Positions 47,399-58,002 of a stretch of 64,000 nt of DNA are shown one piece after another. The DNA is taken from contig JANJXV010000267.1 in assembly GCA_024803745.1 (NCBI GenBank), forward strand, positions 1,105,001-1,169,000, in the 5' to 3' direction. Positions within the stretch are counted from its first letter, which is position 1; every line of letters begins with the position of its first letter. The notes under the pieces were generated by a model. That model was not told where the DNA came from. It was given only the letters and a program-made list of their open reading frames with translations, and searched no databases. Both the position numbers and the translations under genes were made by a program. This DNA comes from Megascapheus bottae (lineage: Eukaryota > Chordata > Mammalia > Rodentia > Geomyidae).

Positions 47399-47629
47399 TT
47401 TTAAAAGCTTTTAGTAGGGCCTGTGTCTTGACAGTTCTTGTGGTCCTTAGATGGTATGCTGTTTAGGTGCCATTTCTTTCCCCATATTGCATTTATTTTG
47501 GTTTTCTATGTATAGAGCATCTTTGAGAATTCTCTGTAGTGTTGGTTTTGTTTCGACATATTGTTGCAGCTTTTCCCTGGAATGGAATGTTTTTATTTTT
47601 CCCTCAGTTATGAATGAGAGCTTAGCTGG

Positions 47630-48644
47630 CTACAGTATTCTTGGTTGGTAGCTATTTGATTTAAGGGCATGACATATATGCTTCCAGTCACTTCGTGCTT
47701 GCATGGTCTCTGCTGAGAAATCTGGGGTTATTCTGATTGGTTTGCCTTTGTAGGTTACTGATCCCTTTTCCCTGGCTACCTTTAGGATCTTTCCTTTCGT
47801 TTCTATTGATCCAGTTCAGATCACAATGTGGCGGTGGGATGTTCTTTTCTGGTTAGGTCTGTTTGGGGTTCTAAAAGCTTCTGGTATCTGGATGGGCCTG
47901 CGCTTCTGGATATTTGGGAAATTCTCTGAGATGATTCCCTGAAGTATATTTCCAAACCATTGACCTCTTTCTCCACGCCCTCCTCAATACCAACTAGCCT
48001 TAAATTAGGCTTCCTAATTGTATCTTGGACCTCCTGAAGCGCTCTCTCATATTTCCTAGATTTGGATTGACTCATTTTCTGTTCTTTATAATACCTAAAT
48101 TATCTTCAGCCACGGAAATTCTCTCCTCTGCAATGTCTAACCTGCTATCAAAGCTATCTACTTTATTTTTCATCTCCCTTGCTTCTAATTGCTCACTTTT
48201 GATGCCTTGCATCCCTTGTTTTAGATCATGTATGGATTTCTTTATCTCCTTGATTTCCTTTTGAGTGGTTAGCTCAGTAGCTTTATTTTCTTTGGACATT
48301 TGCTGGAGTTTGGTCACGTTTTTATTTGTGGATTCTTTGAATTCATCCATCTTTCTTTGAAAAACCTTTATTATGGCCTCCTTTATGGCTTCTTCTTTTT
48401 CACTTACCACCTTGTTTTTGCTTTCCTCTTGTTCAGGTATGGTTTCCTCCATTATCTCTTTCTTTATATTTTCACATTTTTCATTAATGATGTTTATCAA
48501 TTGCATTTGTGTAGCAATTGGAAGACTCTCCCCTAGGTTTGCCAGTGACTGTTCCATTGTCTGTTTACATTGGGTGGGGGATGTTGTTTCTTGATTTGAC
48601 ATTTTTCTTGAGTTTCTTGTTCTGCCCTTTTGAAATGGGAGCAA
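47630..48644 (-). pseudogene. L1-5 ORF1, broken
   Basis: 190 open codons (48644-48072) ending ..GIIKNRK at the shared 4-base deletion (48084). The C-terminal half shifts again near 47955 (a missing base at TTTCCAAACC). It shares the CCCTTTTG start change with L1-3. Confidence 0.88.
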
Positions 48645-48652
48645 GATTACTA

Positions 48653-48877
48653 CTAAATACGATTATAGTTTTTCAGATATAACCAACCTAGACCTCTGTA
48701 GCTGGCAGACACTAGATGTTCACAAGTTTTGATTGGTACTATCACTCTTTCTTTTTGTGCACTTACAGACCAGCCTAATACAACCACTGATAAGCGATTT
48801 ATACCCAAAACCATAAGCCTCTCAATCCAATCTCTATTGTCTTTAAGTCCCTCTGAGACTAGAGAATAATTAACCAC
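48653..48877 (-). other. L1-5 5' UTR small ORF
   Basis: 74 codons, MVNYSLVSEGLKDNRDWIER, open; almost identical to L1-3. Confidence 0.45.
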
Positions 48878-49189
48878 CTACATATACAATATTGCTCAAC
48901 AGCCATCAAGTGTAGATCCGTGCAGTATAAGGGTTGAAAGACGAGCAGAGGTCCAGAGATACAAAAAAAGAATGAGAGAGGTCAGGGGAGGTGCAAGAGG
49001 ATTAACGTAGGAGTGTAAGAATATTGTAGTCATGAAGAAAAGTTATAGCATAAGGATAACTGACATAAGTTGGTAAGTAGGTAGCATATTTGAGTACAAA
49101 GTTTGGAAAGTATTAGAATAAAACTTATGTGTTGCTGCACGACTAGCTCTTAGCCCAACCAGTGGCCTCACAGTGGACCATGGAATGGA

Positions 49190-49516
49190 TCTGTTTTTCT
49201 TGTCTACGTTGAGGGAAAGGGGTATTTCACAAGATGCAGAAGCGAGGATTTCAGAAGCAAATGCTGTGAGTGAATTAGCTCGTAAAAAGCATTTTTATTT
49301 TCTTTTATCTTTCTGCCAGTCTTGGGGCTTGAATTCAGGGCCTGAGCACTGTCCTCGGGTTTTCTCAAGTCTAGCCCTCTGCCACTTGAGCCACAGTGCC
49401 ACATCTAGATTTTCTATCTATGTGGTACTGAGCAATCAAACCCAGACCTTCATGGATGCTAGGCAAGCACTCTACCACTATGCCAAACTCTCAACCCTGA
49501 CATAGTAATTATAAAG

Positions 49517-49550
<34 letters not shown>

Positions 49551-50575
49551 ATCCAAATATCCTTTCTCCTACAAAAAATGAACACTTAACTGTGTCTAAT
49601 GCTTTTTTTTTAATTTCACTAATTCTTCTGTGTTTTTCCCTCTTGCATTTTTTACACCTGACAGCAAAGCTAATCATCAGGAAAAAATTGATTAGGATAC
49701 AGAAACCTAATAATATCCTAGTAGATTGACGTCAAAAATATGTGCAAGATGCCCTGTGTGTTTGACCTAGTGGGAGAGTCCTTGGCTACCAAGCAGTAAG
49801 CCTCAGGTTTGATTCCTCATTACCACATACATAGAAAACGCTGCAAGTGGTGCTGTGACTCGGTGGGACAGCTAAAGCCTAAAGAAAGCCCAAGAACAAT
49901 GTTCAAACTCTGAGGTCAAGTCCCAAGACTAGCAAAAACAAAAAAAAATTCGACAAAGGGCAAAATGCAGGCAGAGAAGGCACTGTGAAGCAAATGTTTT
50001 GTAAAGGATGAGGGCAATATTGACCCTTAAGTTTGGATGTTACATAAGAAAGGCTCCTTGAGCCTGAGACCAGACTGGTAGTTGGGCCTAGTGGAAGACA
50101 TTGGGATTGGACAAATAAGGTGTGCTGTATACTACATCCACATGTATATTGTGAGACTGGAGGAGAGATTCAGCCTCCAGTGTGTCATTGGTGAGGTCTT
50201 TTGTGAGCAAGGATCTTTGGTCATTGGGCCCTGAAAAGTGACCCTGCCTCCCTCACAATGGAACAGAATATGGAACCCTGGTAACCAAGCCACTGTAACT
50301 AACAACCAGCTCAAGCCAGCTCACTTGGCCTGTGGCTCAGGAGGAAGAAAGATGTCGCTGTGCTGTTGCCAAAGGTCAGGAAACTCGAGTCTCAGGCATG
50401 GAAGTTGTGGATGTCTTACTCGAAGATGTACATGCTAGATCATTGCCAAGCCACAAATCCAGTATAACAGAACTTTCTCTAAGAAGAAGGCCAGGAAAAT
50501 CCAGGGCAACCAGATGCGGTAAATTTCTAAGAAGAAATGTATTTGACCCCATCATCCTCCCCACACACTACAATT
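49190..50575 (+). repeat. Array segment F6
   Basis: Complete type B segment with the longest trinucleotide tract, (TCA)11 at 49518-49550. It shares GTGGGAGAGTCC and ACACCTGACAGC with F4. Confidence 0.9.
50332..50517 (+). pseudogene. RalGDS-like exon remnant in F6
   Basis: MAQEEERCRCAVAKGQETRV, SGMEVVDVLLEDVHARSLPS. The Cys-to-Arg change (GATGTCGCTG) is shared with F7. The usual stop is lost by AGATGCGG, so the frame drifts into the L1 tail (to 50622). Confidence 0.7.
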
Positions 50576-50992
50576 TTCTTTTTTTTCATTTTTTTATTGT
50601 AATTAGTAAAAGGGTTAGATGATATTTGCCAGATAGAAGGTGCATTAATTCACATCCATTGATACCCTTTCCTATGTCTTGGTACCCATTTCCCTCCAAC
50701 CCCACACCACCCACCCGTCTTGTTTTTCCCCCCTTCCCTATCAAATTTCAAATATCCAAATACAAATAAATTCAATATATCAGATAACAAAGTGAGATAC
50801 TATACCAATATGGGATAACCAAGGGACAGCAAGCGAGATGAGAGACAACATAGTACATTAAGGACAACAATCATTCATTATATGGCTTTTGTGTCAATAT
50901 CCTGGAGGTACTTTCAATTCGCTTCACATTATATGGAATTATATATGGCCTTTTGCTCTATTGACAATCTCTGCTAGTAGAGCCCAAGGTTT

Positions 50993-53900
50993 CTACTGAT
51001 TATGACGAATGAGGGAAACCACTGAGCCTAAGTTCCTTTGAGTCTGGCTTACTTCACTTAATATGATTTGTTCTAAGTCTTTCCATTTCCTAACAAATGG
51101 GGCGATGTCATTCTTTCTGACAGCAGCATAGAATTCCATTGTGTACAAATACCACAACTTGTTGATCCACTCATCAACTGAGGGACATCTGGGTTGGTTC
51201 CATATCTTTGCTATGGTGAATAGTGCTGCAATGAACATTGTTGTGCTAGTGGGTTTAGTATGCCCTTGTTTCTGGATTGTTGGGTAAATGCCAAGTAGTG
51301 GAATTGCTGGGTCATAGGGGAGTTGTATGTTTAGCGTTTTGAGGCACTGCCGCACTGCTTTCCATAGTGGTTGAACGAGTTTGCACTCCCACCAACAGTG
51401 TAGTAATGATCCCTCCTGACCACATCCCGTCCAGCATCTGTTGTCATACGTTTTCCTGATCCTGGCCATTCTAACTGGAGTGAGGTGGAATCTTAGACTT
51501 GTTTCGATTTGCATTTCTTTTATGACCAGAGATGTTGAGCATTTCTTCATGTGTCTATAGGCCATTTTTGTTTCTTCTTCAGAGAAGGCTCTCTTTAAGT
51601 CTTTGGCCCATTTTGTAATGGGATGGGTGTTACTTTGGAGGTTAGTTTTGGAGTGATTCAATTTTTTGAGTTGTTGATATATTTTAGATATGAGGCCTTG
51701 TTCCGTTGTTTGGGTGGTGAAGATCTTCTCCCACTCTGTAGGCTTCCTGATTAGTTTACTAGCTATATCCGTTGCCATACAAAAGCTCTGCAGTTTAGTG
51801 CAGTCCCACTTATCCAGCCTTTCTCTGATTTGTTGTGACTCTTGGTCCTTATTAAGAAAGTTTCGACCTGTACCAAGGAGGCCTAGTGTATCTCCTATTC
51901 CTTCCTGTAAACTTTTCAGTGTGTCAGCTTTTACCTCCACGTCTTTGATCCATTTGGAGTTAATTCTAGTGCAAGGGGACAAAGAAGGATCCAACTTTAG
52001 TTTTCTGCAGGTGTTTAACCAGTTCTGCCAGCACAACTTGTTGAAGAGGCTATCTTTCTTCCATTCTATTTTTTTTGGCTCCCTGGTCAAAGATTAGGTG
52101 GCCATAGGTCTGTGGTTTAATATCTGGGTCCGCAGTTCTACTCCACTGGACTTCAGGCCTGTTCTTGTGCCAGTACCAAGCTGTTTTGAGAATTATAGCT
52201 CTGTAATAGAGCCTTAAGTTTGGAATTGAAATTCCTCCAGAGCTGTTCTTTCTGCTAAGAAGTGTTTTTGCTATACGGGGTCTTTTATTATTCCATAAGA
52301 AATTTTGAATTGCCTCTTCTATGTCTTTAAAGAATGACATTGGGATGTTGATGGGTATTACATTGAATTTGTAGATAGCCCTTGGCAAGATTGTCATTTT
52401 CACAATGTTGATTCTTCCAATCCAAGAGCATGGGAGGTTTTTCCATTTCCTTAGTTCTGCTTTAATTTCCTTTTTTAGGGTTTTAAAGTTTTCATCTAAA
52501 CGGTCATTTACATTCTTAGTTAAGCTAATTGCTAGGTACTTTATTTTCTTTGAGGCTATTGTGAGAGGAGTTTCTTTCCTGATTATTGCCTCGTTCCTCT
52601 CAGTGTTGGCGTAAAGTAAGGCAGTTGATTTGTGAGGGTTGATTTTATGGCCTGCTACCCTTCCAAAGCTTTGAATCAGCTCAAGGAGCTTGGGAGTAGA
52701 GTCTATAGGATTCTTTAAATACAGAATCATGTCATCTGCAAAGAGGGATAGTTTTATTTCCTCTTTCCCTACTTGGATCCCCTTTATGCTGGCTTCTTGC
52801 CTTATTGCACTGCCTAGGAATTCTAGTACTATGTTAAAAAGGAGTGGAGAGAGTGGGCATCCTTGTCCCGTTCCTGATTGTAGAGGGAATGGCTTTAGAT
52901 TTTCCCCATTAAGTATAATACTAGAAATGGGTTTCTCATACACAGCCTTTATTACATTGAGAAATGTTCCATGGATTCCTTGTTTCTCCACATCTTTTAA
53001 CATAAAGGGGTTTTGGATCTTGTCAAATGCCTTTTCCGCATCTATTGAGACAATCATGTGATTTTATCCCTGCTCCTGTTGATGTGTTGAATTATATTAA
53101 TTGATTTGTGTATGTTGAACCAGCTTTGCCTCCCTGTGATGAATCCAGTTTGATCATAGTGTATATTTTTTGATGAGTTGTTGTAGACGGTTGGCCAGTA
53201 TTTTGTTGAGAAGTTTTGCATCGAGGTTCATCAAAGAAATGGGTCTATAGATCTCTTTCTTTGATGAATCTCTGTCTGGTTTGGGGATGAGGGATATGCT
53301 GGCTTCACAGAATCAGTTTAGTAAAGAACCTTCATTTTCAATTTCGTTGAAGAGCTTGAGGAATATTGGTGTGAGCTCTGCTTTGAAGACCTTATAAAAT
53401 TCAGCTGTGAATCCATCTGGCCCTGGGCTCTTTTTAAGTGGAAGTTGTCTAATTTCCATTTCTATTTCAGAGCTTGAAATAGGCCTGTTGAGTTGGGTTA
53501 GCTCTTCTTGGTTCAGTGTGTCTATGTTAATATTGTCTAGGAATTCATCCATTTCTTCTAGATTCTCAAATTTGTTGGCGTAAAGGTTTGAGAAGTATTC
53601 CCTCATGATATTCTGGATCTTGGTAATTTCTGTCGTGATATTACCATTTTCATCTGCGATTTTGTTTATTTCGATATGCTCTCTTCTTTTTTCGGTAAGA
53701 TTTGCTAAGGGCTTGTCAATTTTGTTAATTCTTTCAAGAACCAACTCCTTGTTTTGTTGATTCTTTCTATAGTTTTTTTATTCCAAATCATTTAATTCTG
53801 CTTTGATTTTAATAATTTGCTTTCTCCTAATGGGTTTAGGGTTGGTTTGTTGCTCTTTTTCCAGGAGGTTAAAGTGAGACATTAACTAGTTGGTTTGCCA

Positions 53901-54833
53901 TTTTTCCAACTTGCGGTTGTAGGCACTCCACGCTATAAATTTTCCTCTGAGGACTGCCTTTGTTGTGTCCCTAAGGAGTTGATATTTGTGTGCTCCTTAT
54001 TGTTAAATTTCATAAACAGTTGGATATCTGTTCTGATCTCTTCGATTACCCATTGTTTTTGATTCAACAATGTGTGGTTCAGTCTCCATGAGTTACAGGG
54101 TTTTCTTTGGTGGAGATGTGTGTTCAGCTCCAATTTGATGCCTTTATGGTCTGAGAGTGTGCCTGGAATAATTTCAGTGTTTCTGAATCTGTCCAGGTTT
54201 GCTTTATGGCCTAAGATGTGGTCTATTTTGGAAAATGTTCCATGTGTTTCTGAGAAAAACGTATATTGTGGTTTTACTGGGTGGAATATTCTGCAGATGT
54301 CTGTTAGATCTAGTGGGTCTATATAGTTGTTCAGTTCTAAGGTTTCTCTGTTGAGTTTTTGCCTTGTTGATCTGTCCATAGGTGAGAGTGGTGTGTTAAA
54401 CTCACCAACAATCACTGTATTTCGATCTATGTATGGTTTCAGTGTAAGTAAAGTTTGCTTGATGAAGTTTGGAGCTCCGGGATTGGGTGTGTAAATATTT
54501 AGGATTGTTATGTCTTCTGGGAGGAAAGATCCCTTTAGTAGTATGTAGTAACCTTCTTTGTCTTTTCTTACTAATTTTAGTTTGAAGTCTATTGTATCTG
54601 ATATGAGGATGGCAACTCTAGCCTGTTTATGGGGGCAGTTAGCTTGATAGAGTTTATTCCAACCTCTCACTTTCAAAAGATGATTGTTTTTGGGTAAGAT
54701 GTGTCTCTCGAAGTCAGCAGAAAGATGGCTCTTGCTTTTTCATCCAACTAGACAACCTATGCCATTTAATTGGAGAGTTAAGTCCATTGATATTGAGAGT
54801 TAGGATTGAGAGATATTTATTAGTTCCTACCAT
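50993..54833 (-). pseudogene. L1-6 ORF2, broken by few lesions
   Basis: Two long open blocks overlap: 53057-52050 (335 codons; RT palm, FADD at 52731-52742) and 52090-50993 (365 codons; through [18 protein letters not shown] to the normal stop). They are separated by one extra T in the T-run at about 52070-52077. The RT is also broken at about 53062 by the lesion shared with L1-5. The RT N-part is open 53744-53313 and the endonuclease 54676-53933 with SDH intact (GTLSDHKG). RQGC reads GQGC ([15 protein letters not shown]). Confidence 0.93.
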
Positions 54834-55064
54834 TTTTAAAAGCTTTTAGTAGGGCCTGTGTCTTGACAGTTCTTGTGGTCCTTAGATGGTATGCTGTTTA
54901 GGTGCCTATTCTTTCCCTATATTGCATTTATTTTGGTTTTCTATGTATAGAGCATCTTTGAGAATTCTCTGTAGTGTTGGTTTTGTTTCGACATATTGTT
55001 GCAGCTTTTCCCTGGAATGGAATGTTTTTATTTTTTCCTCAGTTATGAATGAGAGCTTAGCTGG

Positions 55065-56065
55065 CTACAGTATTCTTGGTTGGTAGTTATTTGATATAAG
55101 GGCATGACATATATGCTTCCAGTCACTTCGTGCTTGCATGGTCTCTGCTGAGAAATCTGGTGTTATTCTGATTGGTTTGCCTTTGTAGGTTACTGATCCC
55201 TTTTCCCTGGCTGCCTTTAGGATCTTTCCTTTCGTTTCTATTGATCCAGTTCGGATCACAATGTGGCGGTGGGATGTTCTTTTCTGGTCAGGTCTGTTTG
55301 GGGTTCTAAAAGCTTCTCGTATCTGGATGGGCCTGCCCTTCTGGATATTTGGGAAATTCTCTGAGATGATTCCCTGAAGTATATTTCCAATACCATTGAC
55401 CTCTTTCTCCACGCCCTCCTCAATACCAACTAGCCTTAAATTAGGCTTCCTAATTGTATCTTGGACCTCCTGAAGCGCTCTCTCATATTTCTTAGATTTG
55501 GATTGACTCATTTTCTGTTCTTTATAATACCTAAATTATCTTCAGCCACGGAAATTCTCTCCTCTGCAATGTCTAACCTGCTATCAAAGCTATCTACTTT
55601 ATTTTTCATCTCCCTTGCTTCTAATTGCTCACTTTTGATGCCTTGCATCCCTTGTTTTAGATCATGTATGGATTTCTTTATCTCCTTGATTTCCTTTTGA
55701 GTGGTTAGCTCAGTAGCTTTATTTTCTTTGGACATTTGCTGGAGTTTGGTCACGTTTTTATTTGTGGATTCTTTGAATTCATCCATCTTTCTTTGAAAAA
55801 CCTTTATTATGGCCTCCTTTATGGCTTCTTCTTTTTCACTTATCACCTTGTTTTTGCCTTCCTCTTGTTCAGGTATGGCTTCCTCCATTATCTCTTTCTT
55901 TATATTTTCACATTTTTCATTAATGATGTTTATCAATTGCATTTGTGTAGCACTTGGAAGACTCTCCTCTAGGTTTGCCAGTGACTGTTCCATTGTCTGT
56001 TTACATTGGGTGGGGGATGTTGTTTCTTGATTTGACATTTTTCTTGAGTTTCTTGTTCTGCCCAT
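55065..56065 (-). pseudogene. L1-6 ORF1, one major frameshift
   Basis: Only one break is evident. The N-terminal 185 codons (56065-55508, MGRTRNSRKMSNQ.. coiled coil) and the C-terminal 148 codons (55511-55065, MSQSKSKKYERALQ .. SNNYQPRIL) are both open and meet at the shared 4-base deletion near 55524. This is the best-preserved ORF1 in the window. Confidence 0.9.
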
Positions 56066-56089
56066 TTGAAAATGGGAGCAAGATTACTA

Positions 56090-56314
56090 CTAAATACGAT
56101 TATAGTTTTTCAGATATAACCAACCTAGACCTCTGTAGCTGGCAGACACTAGATGTTCACAAGTTTTGATTGGTATTATCACTCTTTCTTTTTGTGCACT
56201 TGCAGACCAGCCTAATACAACCACTGATAAGCGATTTATACCCAAAACAATAAGCCTCTCAATCCAATCTCTATTGTCTTTAAGTCCCTCTGAGCCTAGA
56301 GAATAATTAACCAC
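56090..56314 (-). other. L1-6 5' UTR small ORF
   Basis: 74 codons, MVNYSLGSEGLKDNRDWIER; its stop lies about 25 bp upstream of the ORF1 ATG. Confidence 0.45.
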
Positions 56315-56626
56315 CTACATATACAATATTGCTCAACAGCCATCAAGTGTAGATCCGTGCAGTATAAGGGTTGAAAGACGAGCAGAGGTCCAGAGATAGA
56401 AAAAAAGAATGAGACAGGTCAGGGGAGATGCAAGAGGATTAACGTAGGAGTGTAAGAATATTGTAGTAATGAAGAAAAGTTATAGCATAAGGATAACTGA
56501 CATAAGTTGGTAAGTAGGTAGCATATTTGAGTACAAAGTTTGGAAAGTATTAGAATAAAACTTATGTGTTGCTGCACGACTAGCTCTTAGCCCAACCAGT
56601 GGCCTCACAGTGGACCATAGGATGGA

Positions 56627-58002
56627 TCTGTTTTTCTTGTCTACGTTGAGGGAAAGGGGTATTTCACAAGATGCAGAAGCGAAGATTTCAGAAGCAAATG
56701 CTGTGAGTGAATTAGCTCGTAAAAAGCATTTTTATTTTCTTTTATCTTTCTGCCAGTCTTGGGGCTTGAATTCAGGGCCTGAGCACTGTCCTCGGGTTTT
56801 CTCAAGTCTAGCCCTCTGCCACTTGAGCCCCAGTGCCACATCTAGATTTTCTATCTATGTGATACTGAGCAATCAAACCCAGATCTTCATGGATGCTAGG
56901 CAAGCACTCTACCACTATGCCAAACTCTCAACCCTGACATAGTAATTATAAAGTCATCATCATCATCATCATCATCATATCCAAATATCCTTTCCCCTAC
57001 AAAGAATGAACACTTAACTGTGTCTAATGCTTTTTTTTAATTTCACTAATTCTTCTGTGTTTTTCCCTCTTGCATTTTTTACACATGACAGCAAAGCTAA
57101 TCATCAGGAAAAAATTGATTAGGATACAGAAACCTAATAATATCCTAGTAGATTGACGTCAAAAATATGTGCAAGATGCCCTGTGTGTTTGACCTAGTGG
57201 GAGAGTCCTTGGCTACCAAGCAGTAAGCCTCAGGTTTGATTCCTCATTACCACATACATAGAAAACGCTGCAAGTGGTGCTGTGGCTCGGTGGGACAGCT
57301 AAAGCCTAAAGAAAGCCCAAGAACATGTTCAAACTCTGAGGTCAAGTCCCAAGACTAGCAAAAACAAAAAAAAAATTCGACAAAGGGCAAAATGCAGGCA
57401 GAGAAGGCACTGTGAAGCAAATGTTTTGTAAAGGATGAGGCCAATATTGACCCTTAAGTTTGGATCTTACCTAAGAAAGGCTCCTTGAGCCTGAGACCAG
57501 ACTGGTAGTTGAGCCTAGTGGAAGACATTGGGATTGGACAAATAAGGTGTGCTGTATACTACATCCACATGTATATTGTGAGACTGGAGGAGAGATTCAG
57601 CCTCCAGTGTGTCATTGGTGAGGTCTTTTGTGAGCAAGGATCTTTGGTCATTGGGCCCTGAAAGGTGACCCTGCCTCCCTCACAATGGAACAGAATATGG
57701 AACCCTGGTAACCAAGCCACTGTAACTAACAACCAGCTCAAGCCAGCTCACTTGGCCTGTGGCTCAGGAGGAAGAAAGATGTCGCTGTGCTGTTGCCAAA
57801 GGTCAGGAAACTCGAGTCTCAGGCATGGAAGTTGTGGATGTCTTACTCGAAGATGTACATGCAAGATCAGTGCCAAGCCACAAATCCAGTATAACAGAAC
57901 TTTCTCTAAGAAGAAGGCCAGGAAAATCCAGGGCAACCAGATGAGGTAAATTTCTAAGAAGAAATGTATTTGACCCCATCATCCTCCCCACACACTACAA
58001 TT
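56627..58002 (+). repeat. Array segment F7
   Basis: Complete type B segment: (TCA)8 at 56954-56977, minus SINE about 56750-56935, plus SINE about 57187-57380, exon remnant, then CACACTACAATTTTC at the L1-7 tail (shared with F6). Confidence 0.9.
57759..57944 (+). pseudogene. RalGDS-like exon remnant in F7
   Basis: MAQEEERCRCAVAKGQETRV ... VHARSVPSHKSSITEL. In a second frame (about 57860-57949) the text FSKKKARKIQGN matches the end of the source exon, which demonstrates the frameshift. Confidence 0.7.

Larger units (their letters stand above)
43141..49189 (-). mobile_element. L1-5, full-length-sized, inactive
   Basis: About 6.05 kb; 3' tail at 43141, ORF2 43558-47398, ORF1 47630-48644, 5' UTR to about 49189. 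It has the longest uninterrupted ORF2 stretch in the window. Confidence 0.92.
50576..56626 (-). mobile_element. L1-6, full-length-sized, inactive
   Basis: About 6.05 kb; ORF2 50993-54833, ORF1 55065-56065. The closest relative of its ORF2 in the window is L1-5. Confidence 0.92.

Noticed and set aside
43558..54833. Possibility of a retrotransposition-competent L1
   Set aside because: Every copy has frameshifts or stops in ORF1 and ORF2. The best (L1-5 and L1-6) still share an RT frameshift and an ORF1 4-base deletion.
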